A stretch of DNA of 64,000 nucleotides from Macrothele yani. Its lineage: Eukaryota; Arthropoda; Arachnida; Araneae; Macrothelidae. This document shows positions 51,165 through 62,300 of this stretch, one piece after another (position 1 is the first letter of the stretch; each line of letters starts with the position of its first letter). The DNA is taken from positions 135,472,749-135,536,748 of the forward strand of contig CM077011.1 in assembly GCA_039090855.1 (NCBI GenBank), in the 5' to 3' direction. The notes under the pieces were generated by a model that did not search any database, was not told the DNA's origin, and saw nothing but the letters and a program-made list of their open reading frames with translations. The translations under genes and the position numbers were made by a program.

Positions 51165-53170
51165 GGTAAAAGGCACTCAATGAAGCATTTCTCAGCTGTT
51201 TGCAAAGCACCTAGGCGCGGGCCTTTTTAGAATATTTTAAGTTACAACCTAGATATTTGGTATTAGTAAATATGTTATAAAACCTAATAAAAGGCACTCA
51301 TCCTATCATCTCTCATGCCTTTACGAGGCACCTAGGCCCCGGGCCTTTTTAGAAGATTTTTTGTTACAACCTAGATATTTGGTATTTGTAAACATTCTAT
51401 AAAACCTTATAAAAGGCACTCATCGTATCATTCCTCAGGTCTTTACGAGGCACCTAGGCCCCGGGCCTTTTTAGAAGATTTTGAGTTACAACCTAGATAT
51501 TTAGTATTTGTAAACATTCTATAAAACCTTATAAAAGGCACTCATCGTATCATTCCTCAGGTCTTTACGAGGCACCTAGGCCCCGGGCCTTTTTAGAAGA
51601 TTTTGAGTTACAACCTAGATATTTAGTATTTGTAAACATTCTATAAAACCTTATAAAAGGCACTCATCGTATCATTCCTCAGGTCTTTACGAGGCACCTA
51701 GGCCCCGGGCCTTTTTAGAAGATTTTGAGTTACAACCTAGATATTTAGTATTTGTAAACATTCTATAAAACCTTATAAAAGGCACTCATCGTATCATTCC
51801 TCAGGTCTTTACGAGGCACCTAGGCCCCGGGTCTTTTTAGAAGATTTTAAGTTACAACCTAGATATTTGGTATTTGTAAACATTCTATAAAACCTTATAA
51901 AAGGCACTCATCGTATCATTCCTCAGGTCTTTACGAGGCACCTAGGCCCCGGGTCTTTTTAGAAGATTTTAAGTTACAACCTAGATATTTGGTATTTGTA
52001 AACATTCTATAAAACCTTATAAAAGGCACTCATCGTATCATTCCTCAGGTCTTTACGAGGCACCTAGGCCCCGGGACTTTTTAGAAGATTTTAAGTTACA
52101 ACCTAGATATTTGGTATTTGTAAACATTCTATAAAACCTTATAAAAGGCACTCATCGTATCATTCCTCAGGTCTTTACGAGGCACCTAGGCCCCGGGTCT
52201 TTTTAGAAGATTTTAAGTTACAACCTAGATATTTGGTATTTGTAAACATTCTATAAAACCTTATAAAAGGCACTCATCGTATCATTCCTCAGGTCTTTAC
52301 GAGGCACCTAGGCCCCGGGCCTTTTTAGAAGATTTTTTGTTACAACCTAGATATTTGGTATTTGTAAACATTCTATAAAACCTTATAAAAGGCACTCATC
52401 GTATCATTCCTCAGGTCTTTACGAGGCACCTAGGCCCCGGGCCTTTTTAGAAGATTTTGAGTTACAACCTAGATATTTAGTATTTGTAAACATTCTATAA
52501 AACCTTATAAAAGGCACTCATCGTATCATTCCTCAGGTCTTTACGAGGCACCTAGGCCCCGGGTCTTTTTAGAAGATTTTAAGTTACAACCTAGATATTT
52601 GGTATTTGTAAACATTCTATAAAACCTTATAAAAGGCACTCATCGTATCATTCCTCAGGTCTTTACGAGGCACCTAGGCCCCGGGACTTTTTAGAAGATT
52701 TTAAGTTACAACCTAGATATTTGGTATTTGTAAACATTCTATAAAACCTTATAAAAGGCACTCATCGTATCATTCCTCAGGTCTTTACGAGGCACCTAGG
52801 CCCCGGGTCTTTTTAGAAGATTTTAAGTTACAACCTAGATATTTGGTATTTGTAAACATTCTATAAAACCTTATAAAAGGCACTCATCGTATCATTCCTC
52901 AGGTCTTTACGAGGCACCTAGGCCCCGGGACTTTTTAGAAGATTTTAAGTTACAACCTAGATATTTGGTATTTGTAAACATTCTATAAAACCTTATAAAA
53001 GACACTCATCGTATCATTCCTCAGGTCTTTACGAGGCACCTAGGCCCCGGGCCTTTTTAGAAGATTTTAAGTTACAACCTAGATATTTGGTATTTGTAAA
53101 CATTTTATAAAACTTTATAAAAGACACTCATCGTATAATTTCTGAGGTTTTTGCTAGGCACCTAGGCCGC
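51165..53170 (+). repeat. 122-bp satellite, about 16 units
   Basis: CCCCGGGCC-type landmarks recur every 122 bp (51337, 51459, 51581 and onward). Each unit has CATCGTATCATTCCTCAGG, TTTACGAGGCACCTAGGCC, AGTTACAACCTAGATATTT and ATAAAACCTTATAAAAGGCA. Variants (GGGCC, GGTC, GGAC; GAGTT, AAGTT, TTGTT) recur in blocks, so several units were duplicated together. Edge units are the most diverged. Confidence 0.95.
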
Positions 53171-53530
53171 GGGCCTATGAATAAATATTTCGTGCTTAAA
53201 TGAAAGCGCAATATTTTTAACTTGATTTAATATGTAAACGTTATGAATATGACATCGGTAGAATAAAAAGTCCTAAAAAGGCCTAGGCCTAGAGCCTATG
53301 AATTAATATTTCGTGCCTAAGTAAAAGCTCAATATTATTAACTTGATTTGATATGTAAACGTTATGAATCTGACATCGGTAGAATTTAACTGTTAAAAAA
53401 GCCTAGGCCTAGGGCCTATGAATTAATATTTCGTGTTTAAGTAAAAGCGCAATATTATTAACTTGATTTAATATGTAAACGTTATGAATATGACATCGCT
53501 GGAGTAAAAACTGTTGAAAAGGCCACTGTC
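53171..53530 (+). repeat. 120-bp repeat, three units
   Basis: GCCTATGAATTAATATTTCGTG begins units at about 53173, 53294 and 53414. Each continues with AACTTGATTTAATATGTAAACG and ends AAAAGGCCTAGGCCTAG. The CCTAGGCC core also occurs in the neighbouring 122-bp satellite, so the two may be related. Confidence 0.88.
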
Positions 53531-53878
53531 CATACCCCGACCAGTTGTTTCCATTGGGCAGTTGGCGGAAAACACCACTGCATTATACAAACAGAAACGG
53601 AAAACTAGTATTTTATATTATTTCATGTAAAAGAGAAACATTGAAGTTGATAGAACGGCTCGTACATCAGTAACTTCATACGGCAGCAAGGACAGTAAAA
53701 CAAGAAAACGCGATTCAAAAAAAAAAAAAAAAAAATAAATCTATAACCACAATATTACGCATGAAATGTAACATTACTTTACATTCTTTGGAGTACCGGT
53801 ACTTTCGTATAACATCGGAGACAGAATCAGAACAGATGAGACTTTTATAGCACGAGTAGCACTTCGGACAGATAAGAC
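53531..53878. other. no gene seen
   Basis: AT-rich inner part of the array-bounded element with an A run at about 53717-53734. No coding signal. Confidence 0.4.
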
Positions 53879-54200
53879 GGAATTGGACCAATCGTCCCTT
53901 TGGACCAATCGTCCCATTGGACGAATCGGTATCCCAGTTTTGGTTTTTTCTTTTTTGGCACTTCAGTATATGTATGGCCACCCAAAATGCAACACCAAGA
54001 AGGAAGCATCCGATTGGCCTGAAATTCGTAGCATGCGTCGCCCGCGAGAGGACATGCAAACGATTAGCATTGCAGGGCATATGCAAATCATGTGCGCCCG
54101 GCACGCCACCGAGAAGCACTATAAGAAGGGTGCACAGAATGCGGGGTGTAAGTAGTGGAAATGTGTTGTGCTGCCAGACCTATGCGTGGGAAGCTTCCTG

Positions 54201-55484
54201 ATGCCTCGTCGCAGAATACGGCAGTCATTCCAGCACGTTTCGGAGTTCGACAGACGACGAATAGTGGCTTATCGCGACAGCGGTTTATCGCACCGAGACA
54301 TCGGCGCCTGTGTGGGACGACATCCAGCCACAGTGAGACGAGTATGGATTCGGTGGATGCAGGAGGGAAGGACGGACCGACGTGAGTGATTGCCGCGGCC
54401 GCGGCACACCACCGAACGAGAGGACCGGCATGTTGTGCGGCGGGCATTGAGGGCTCGCACCGCCACATCACGAACGTTAGCGCAGGAATTAGAGTGTGCT
54501 GCGCAACAACCTGTGTCAGCACGTGCCGTTCGATGTCGTCTGCAGGAGCGGGTACTTGTCGCACGGTGCCCATTGCTCCGATTACAATTGCCGTTACACC
54601 ACCGGCGAGTGCGGCGGCAGTGGGCCGTTGAACGCCGTACCTGGACTACGGAATGGCACGACATTGTCTTTTCCGACGAATCCCGCTTCTGCCTGCAACA
54701 CCACGATGGTCGGATCCGCGTGTGGCGGCACCGCGGCGAGAGACTGTATGACACCTGAATTATGCATCGCCATGCCGGTTTGTCGCCTAGCGTTATGGTT
54801 TGGAGCGCAATTGGATATGACACCTGCACCCCTCTGGTACGCATCGCCGGTACACTCAACAGCCACCGCACCATCTCCGACGTATTGGAGCCTGTAGTCC
54901 TCCCTTACCTTTTTTTTTTTTTTTTTTTTTTTGATTGGAGGTTTAACGACCACCGTGAGCAACTCAATGGGCTATAAGCAGTCGCCCGTCCCTAATTTAG
55001 GGTCACTGGTTCCAGGGAAGGGAGAGAGCCAGTGCCGAAAGACAAACACAACATCCATGCCTGATCGGGATTCGAACCCGGACCCCTTACGGACGAATGA
55101 TCAGAGGCCAGCGCCTTAGACCACTGCGCCACCGGGGCGGCCCTCCCTTACCTGCAGGACCAGCCAACGTCCACGTTTCAACAGGACAATGCGTGCCCGC
55201 ACGTGGCACGCGTCGTGCAAAAAGTCTTTACGGCCCACCAGGTTTCACTGCTGCCGTGGCCCGCTTGTTCTCCCGATATGTCGCCCATCGAACACGTCTG
55301 GTCGCTAATCGTCAACCGAGTGGCCCGGCAAGCACCACCCACGGCTACGCCTGATGAACTGTGGCAACGTGTGGAAGCAGCCTGGACCGACATACCCCCA
55401 AGCCCACATCCAAAGCCTCTTTCGTTCGATGCCGCGGCGTATAGCGGCCGTTATTGCCAACCATGGGGCCACACGAACTATTGA
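54201..55484 (+). pseudogene. Tc1 transposase pseudogene split by a SINE
   Basis: One frame runs from ATG 54201 (MPRRRIRQSFQHVSEFDRRR) and is interrupted by a TGA at 54387-54389 and another at 54756-54758. It holds the HTH (GLSHRDIGACVGRHPATVRR) and DIVFSDESRFCLQ with the first catalytic Asp. A SINE interrupts it at 54911-55141. The frame then resumes with FQQDNACPHVA and SPDMSPIEHVWSLI, so all three catalytic positions remain. An extra C near 55397 shifts the last 30 codons. Insert plus duplication is 243 bp, a multiple of three. Confidence 0.88.
54911..55141 (-). mobile_element. SINE family A, young insertion in Tc1
   Basis: Minus-strand full-length copy: head near 55141 (GCCGCCCCGGTGGCGCAGTG), B box GGTTCGAATCCC, poly(T) at the left on this strand. 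It is flanked by a perfect 12-bp duplication CCTCCCTTACCT (54899-54910 and 55142-55153). Confidence 0.95.
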
Positions 55485-55855
55485 TGTCTGAGTGTTCCGC
55501 AAGTCGCACGGACCTGTAAGCTCAATCGTTTCAACTTTGTATCTGTTGTTTTGTGTCCAGTAAATCTAGCTTTGCTATCTCGTGTCCTTTTTGGTGTTGC
55601 ATTTTGGATAGCCAGCAGTGTATTTAAGTTTGAATTACTCAGAATTCATTTACTTTCTGTTTGTTGCTTACGGTGTGTATCCCAGTTATGCCTTATGAAG
55701 CCGCCCGTGAGTAATGAAAGCTTGCTGTCTGTTTACTTTATTATTTTACACCATTAAAAGGGATTTAGAAATCTTTTTTGTAATAATTTTGGTGTAGTCT
55801 ACCGGATTCTTATTATTTTGCATATTTTGCTGTAACGACATAGGATACTACTCAC

Positions 55856-55968
55856 GGCACAGTCCAGGGTGTCCATGTTCCTTGCACTCATCTCCGCAGC
55901 AGGAATTTTCTGGACAGCCGGAGCATGAATCTCCTTCGTGATACATAGGACTGTTCATCATATTGCCC
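55856..55968 (-). CDS. CAP/CRISP-type cysteine-rich exon
   Basis: The exon lies between a good acceptor (GTACTCTTTTTCAG) at 55969 and a consensus donor (TGCC then GTGAGT) at 55856. It is 113 bp, entered with two bases of the codon supplied upstream and left after one base. It encodes GNMMNSPMYHEGDSCSGCPE and NSCCGDECKEHGHPGLC, with eight closely spaced cysteines. The pattern GN-x-x-x-x-P-x-Y-x-x-G-x-x-C-S-x-C-P is the end of the CAP domain and the following hinge in CRISP, venom-allergen-like and GLIPR proteins, which are secreted and disulfide-rich. The CAP core and signal peptide would be upstream, at higher coordinates, and are not visible. Family confidence is good; the role is unknown. 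Confidence 0.72.
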
Positions 55969-55989
55969 CTGAAAAAGAGTACGAAAATA

Positions 55990-56390
55990 ATGCTATCTTG
56001 ATCACGCAAGCACACCCGAGTACAAAACAAAAATCACGGAGCATCGTCTTTAACTAGCATGGTGTTCAACACTTAAGTTACGAACTTAATTCTTACAGCG
56101 TCTTACAAACATGTAAAAACAATGAACACAGGGCAAAGTTCTCATATTTTAACATAACTACCGAAGAAGTTCACGCACTTGTTCTAGAAATGCATCAGCT
56201 TCTGTAATCCCTGGGAAAACAAATCACCGTCGAGTGTTTTCACCCACTTATTCATCTATACTCCAAATCTCCAATTCACCCTAAAAGTGTACTACTGGCA
56301 AAGGCGGGAGAGCCTTATCACATCTCGTCGTGGAACGCAAGAGCGGTATCCATCCGCGTTAATGTGCTCTTCTACTGTTTCCTTTCTGAT
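55990..56390. other. probable intron of the CAP gene
   Basis: No further exon was recognised between the CAP exon and the 70-bp array. If the gene continues upstream, the 7.6-kb array lies in its intron or beyond its 5' part. Confidence 0.4.
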
Positions 56391-59300
56391 CCCCACACAC
56401 ACATCTCACAAGCAGTGGGGATTCTGAGTGGGGGTCTGGTGGAGGCCGAACTGCTTCCCCTACCGCTCACACATCTCACAAGCAGTGGGGATTGTGAGTG
56501 GGGGTCTGGTGGAGGCCGAACTGCTTCCCCTACCGCTCACACATCTCACAAGCAGTGGGGATTGTGAGTGGGGGTCTGGTGGAGGCCGAACTGCTTCCCC
56601 TACCGCCCACACATCTCACAAGCAGTGGGGATTGTGAGTGGAGCTCTGGTGGATGCCGAACTGCTTCCCCTACCGCCCACACATCTCACAAGCAGTGGGG
56701 ATTGTGAGTGGAGGTCTGGTAGAGGCCGAACTGCTTCCCCTACCGCCCACACATCTCACAAGCAGTGGGGATTGTGAGTGGGGGTCTGGTGGAGGCCGAA
56801 CTGCTTCCCCTACCGCTCACACATCTCACAAGCAGTGGGGATTGTGAGTGCAGCTCTGGTGGATGCCGAACTGCTTCCCCTACCACCCACACATCTCACA
56901 AGCAGTGGGGATTGTGAGTGGAGGTCTGGTAGAGGCCGAACTGCTTCCCCTACCGCCCACACATCTCACAAGCAGTGGGGATTGTGAGTGGGGGTCTGGT
57001 GGAGGCCAAACTGCTTCCCCTACCGCTCGCATATCTCACAAGCAGTGAGGAATGTGAGTGGAGGTCTGGTGGAGGCCTAACTCCTTCCCCTACCGCTCGC
57101 ACATCTCACAAGCAGTGGGGATTGTGAGTGGGGGTCTGGTGGAGGCCGAACTGCTTCCCCTACCGGCCACACATCTCACAAGCAGTGGGGATTGTGAGTG
57201 GGGGTATGGTGGAGGCCGAACTGCTTCCCCTACCGCCCACACATCTCACAAGCAGTGGGTATTGTGAGTGGGGGTCTAGTGGAGGCCGAACTGCTTCTCC
57301 TACCGCTCACACATTTCACAAGCAGTGGGGATTGTGAGTGGGGGTCTGGTGGAGGCGGAACTGCTTCCCCTACCGCTCACACATCTCACAAGCAGTGGGT
57401 ATTGTGAGTGGGGTCTAGTGGAGGCCGAACTGCTTCCCCTACCGCTCACACATTTCACAAGCAGTGGGGATTGTAACTGGGGGTCTGGTGGAGGCCGAAC
57501 TGCTTCCCCTACCGCTCACATTTCTCACAAGCAGTGGGGATTGTGAGTGGGGGTCTGGTGGATGCCGAACTCTTTCCCCTACCGCTCGCACATCTCACAA
57601 GCAGTGGGGATTGTGAGTGGGGGTCTGGTGGATGCCGAACTGCTTCCCCTACCGCCCCACATCTCACAAGCAGTGGGGATTGTGAGTGGGGGTCTGGTGG
57701 AGGCCGAACTGCTTCCCCTACCGCCCACACATCTCACAAGCAGTGGGTATTGTGAGTGGGGGTCTGGTGGAGGCCGAACTGCTTTCCCAACCGCTCACAC
57801 ATCTCACAAGCAGTGGGTATTGTGAGTGGTGGTCTAGTGGAGGCCGAACTGCTTCCCCTACCGCTCACACATTTCACAAGCAGTGGGGATTGTGAGTAGG
57901 GGTCTGGTGGAGGCGGAACTGCTTCCCCTACCGCTCACACATCTCACAAGCAGTGGGTATTGTGAGTGGGGTTCTAGTGGAGGCCGAACTGCTTCCCCTA
58001 CGGCCTACACATCTCACAAGCAGTGGGGATTGTGAGTGGGGGTCTGGTGGAGGCCGAACTGCTTCCCCTACCGCCCACACATCTCACAAGCAGTGGGGAT
58101 TGTGAGTGGGGGTCTGGTGGAGGCCGAACTGCTTCCCCTACCGCCCACACATCTCACAAGCAGTGGGGATTGTGAGTGGGGGTCTGGTGGAGGCCGAACT
58201 GCTTCCCCTACCGCCCACACATCTCACAAGCAGTGGGTATTGTGAGTGGGGGTCAGGTGGAGGCCGAACTGCTTTCCCAACCGCTCACAAATCTCACAAG
58301 CAGTGGGTATTGTGAGTGGGGGTCTAGTGGAGGGCGAACTGCTTCCCCTACCGCTCACACATTTCACAAGCAGTGGGGATTGTGAGTAGGGGTCTGGTGG
58401 AGGCGGAACTGCTTCCCCTACCGCCCACACATCTCACAAGCAGTGGGGGTCTGGCGTGGGCCGAACTGCTTCCCCTACCGCTCACACATCTCACAAGCAG
58501 TGGGGATTGTAACTGGGGGTCTGGTGGAGGCCGAACTGCTTCCCCAACCGCTCACATTTCTCACAAGCAGTGGGGGTTGTGAGTGGGGGTCTGGTGGATG
58601 CCGAACTGCTTCCCCTACCGCTCGCACATCTCACAAGCAGTGGGGATTGTGAGGGTCTGGTGGAGGCCGAACTGCTTCCCCTACCGCTCGCAGATCTCAC
58701 AAGCAGTTGGGATTGTGAGTGGGGGTCTGGTGGAGGCCGAACTGCTTCCCCTACCGCTCACACATCTCACAAGCAGTGGGGATTGTGAGTGGGGGTCTGG
58801 TGGAGGCCGAACTGCTTCCCCTACCGCTCACACATCTCACAAGCAGTGGGGATTGTGAGTGGGGGTCTGGTGGAGGCCGAACTGCTTCCCCTACCGCTCA
58901 CACATCTCACAAGCAGTGGGGATTGTGAGTGGGGGTCTGGTGGAGGCCGAACTGCTTCCCCTACCGCTCACACATCTCACAAGCAGTGGGGATTGTAACT
59001 GGGGGTCTGGTGGAGGCCGAACTGCTTCCCCTACGGCCTTTACATCTCACAAGCAGTGGGGATTGTGAGTGGAGGTCTGGTGGAGGCCGAACTGCTTCCC
59101 CTACCGCTCACACATCTCACAAGCAGTGGGTATTGTGAGTGGGGGTCTAGTGGAGGCCGAACTGCTTCTCCTAACGCTCACACATTTCACAAGCAGTGGG
59201 GATTGTGAGTGGGGTTCTGGTGGAGGCGGAACTGCTTCCCCTACCGCTCACACATCTCACAAGCAGTGGGTATTGTGAGTGGGGTCTAGTGGAGGCCGAA

Positions 59301-62300
59301 CTGCTTCCCCTACCGCTCACACATTTCACAAGCAGTGGGGATTGTAACTGGGGGTCTGGTGGAGGCCGAACTGCTTCCCCTACCGCTCACATTTCTCACA
59401 AGCAGTGGGGATTGTGAGTGGGGGTCTGGTGGATGCCGAACTGCTTCCCCTACCGCTCGCACATCTCACAAGCAGTGGGGATTGTGAGTGGGGGTCTGGT
59501 GGATGCCGAACTGCTTCCCCTACCGCCCCACATCTCACAAGCAGTGGGGATTGTGAGTGGGGGTCTGGTGGAGGCCGAACTGCTTCCCCTACCGCCCACA
59601 CATCTCACAAGCAGTGGGTATTGTGAGTGGGGGTCTGGTGGAGGCCGAACTGCTTTCCCAACCGCTCACACATCTCACAAGCAGTGGGTATTGTGAGTGG
59701 TGGTCTAGTGGAGGCCGAACTGCTTCCCCTACCGCTCACACATTTCACAAGCAGTGGGGATTGTGAGTAGGGGTCTGGTGGAGGCGGAACTGCTTCCCCT
59801 ACCGCTCACACATCTCACAAGCAGTGGGTATTGTGAGTGGGGTTCTAGTGGAGGCCGAACTGCTTCCCCTACGGCCTACACATCTCACAAGCAGTGGGGA
59901 TTGTGAGTGGGGGTCTGGTGGAGGCCGAACTGCTTCCCCTACCGCCCACACATCTCACAAGCAGTGGGGATTGTGAGTGGGGGTCTGGTGGAGGCCGAAC
60001 TGCTTCCCCTACCGCCCACACATCTCACAAGCAGTGGGGATTGTGAGTGGGGGTCTGGTGGAGGCCGAACTGCTTCCCCTACCGCCCACACATCTCACAA
60101 GCAGTGGGTATTGTGAGTGGGGGTCAGGTGGAGGCCGAACTGCTTTCCCAACCGCTCACAAATCTCACAAGCAGTGGGTATTGTGAGTGGGGGTCTAGTG
60201 GAGGCCGAACTGCTTCCCCTACCGCTCACACATTTCACAAGCAGTGGGGATTGTGAGTAGGGGGTCTGGTGGAGGCGGAACTGCTTCCCCTACCGCCCAC
60301 ACATCTCACAAGCAGTGGGGGTCTGGCGTGGGCCGAACTGCTTCCCCTACCGCTCACACATCTCACAAGCAGTGGGGATTGTAACTGGGGGTTTGGTGGA
60401 GGCCGAACTGCTTCCCCAACCGCTCACATTTCTCACAAGCAGTGGGGGTTGTGAGTGGGGGGTCTGGTGGATGCCGAACTGCTTCCCCTACCGCTCGCAC
60501 ATCTCACAAGCAGTGGGGATTGTGAGGGTCTGGTGGAGGCCGAACTGCTTCCCCTACCGCTCGCATATCTCACAATTAGTGGGGATTGTGAGTGGGGGTC
60601 TGGTGGAGGCCGAACTGCTTCCCCTACCGCCCACACATCTCACAAGCAGTGGGGATTGTGAGTGGGGGTCTGGTGGAGGCCGAACTGCTTCCCCTACCGC
60701 CCACACATCTCACAAGCAGTGGGGATTGTGAGTGGGGGTCTGGTGGAGGCCGAACTGCTTCCCCTACCGCCCACACATCTCACAAGCAGTGGGTATTGTG
60801 AGTGGGGGTCTGGTGGAGGCCGAACTGCTTTCCCAACCGCTCACACATCTCACAAGCAGTGGGTATTGTGAGTGGTGGTCTAGTGGAGGCCGAACTGCTT
60901 CCCCTACCGCTCACACATTTCACAAGCAGTGGGGATTGTGAGTAGGGGTCTGGTGGAGGCGGAACTGCTTCCCCTACCGCTCACACATCTCACAAGCAGT
61001 GGGTATTGTGAGTGGGGTTCTAGTGGAGGCCGAACTGCTTCCCCTACGGCCTACACATCTCACAAGCAGTGGGGATTGTGAGTGGGGGTCTGGTGGAGGC
61101 CGAACTGCTTCCCCTACCGCCCACACATCTCACAAGCAGTGGGGATTGTGAGTGGGGGTCTGGTGGAGGCCGAACTGCTTACCTACCGCCCACACATCTC
61201 ACAAGCAGTGGGGATTGTGAGTGGGGGTCTGGTGGAGGCCGAACTGCTTCCCCTACCGCCCACACATCTCACAAGCAGTGGGTATTGTGAGTGGGGGTCA
61301 GGTGGAGGCCGAACTGCTTTCCCAACCGCTCACAAATCTCACAAGCAGTGGGTATTGTGAGTGGGGGTCTAGTGGAGGCCGAACTGCTTCCCCTACCGCT
61401 CACACATTTCACAAGCAGTGGGGATTGTGAGTAGGGGTCTGGTGGAGGCGGAACTGCTTCCCCTACCGCCCACACATCTCACAAGCAGTGGGGGTCTGGC
61501 GTGGGCCGAACTGCTTCCCCTACCGCTCACACATCTCACAAGCAGTGGGGATTGTAACTGGGGGTTTGGTGGAGGCCGAACTGCTTCCCCAACCGCTCAC
61601 ATTTCTCACAAGCAGTGGGGGTTGTGAGTGGGGGTCTGGTGGATGCCGAACTGCTTCCCCTACCGCTCGCACATCTCACAAGCAGTGGGGATTGTGAGGG
61701 TCTGGTGGAGGCCGAACTGCTTCCCCTACCGCTCGCATATCTCACAAGCAGTGGGGATTGTGAGTGGGGGTCTGGTGGAGGCCGAACTGCTTCCCCTACC
61801 GCCCACACATCTCACAAGCAGTGGGGATTGTGAGTGGGGGTCTGGTGGAGGCCGAACTGCTTCCCCTACCGCCCACACATCTCACAAGCAGTGGGGATTG
61901 TGAGTGGGGGTCTGGTGGAGGCCGAACTGCTTCCCCTACCGCCCACACATCTCACAAGCAGTGGGTATTGTGAGTGGGGGTCTGGTGGAGGCCGAACTGC
62001 TTTCCCAACCGCTCACACATCTCACAAGCAGTGGGTATTGTGAGTGGTGGTCTAGTGGAGGCCGAACTGCTTCCCCTACCGCTCACACATTTCACAAGCA
62101 GTGGGGATTGTGAGTAGGGGTCTGGTGGAGGCGGAACTGCTTCCCCTACCGCTCACACATCTCACAAGCAGTGGGTATTGTGAGTGGGGTTCTAGTGGAG
62201 GCCGAACTGCTTCCCCTACGGCCTACACATCTCACAAGCAGTGGGGATTGTGAGTGGGGGTCTGGTGGAGGCCGAACTGCTTCCCCTACCGCCCACACAT

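Larger units (their letters stand above)
50955..53935. mobile_element. element bounded by inverted 15-bp arrays around a satellite
   Basis: The left array at 50955-51035 has five 15-17-bp units of the type CGATT(C/G)GTCCAA(C/T)G. The right array at 53879-53932 has three units in the complement (TTGGACCAATCGTCC). Between them are a 122-bp satellite, a 120-bp repeat and about 350 bp of other sequence. The layout recalls the Foldback-like element at 34116-37160, though the arms are short. A target duplication is not convincing (CCAGCTGCGG versus CCAGTTTTGG). Confidence 0.6.
53969..55620 (+). mobile_element. Tc1-like element carrying a SINE
   Basis: The ends are TATGTATGGCCACCCAAAAT then GCAACACC, and GGTGTTGCATTTTGGATAGC then CAGCAGTG. 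TA flanks both sides (53967-53968 and 55621-55622). Removing the SINE and one duplication leaves about 1.4 kb, the usual Tc1 size. Confidence 0.88.

Noticed and set aside
50941..53943. 10-bp target duplication for the array-bounded element
   Set aside because: CCAGCTGCGG and CCAGTTTTGG agree at only seven of ten positions, which is not convincing.
54269..54874. 201-codon minus-strand ORF
   Set aside because: It is antisense to the GC-rich Tc1 transposase frame, which carries the catalytic motifs.
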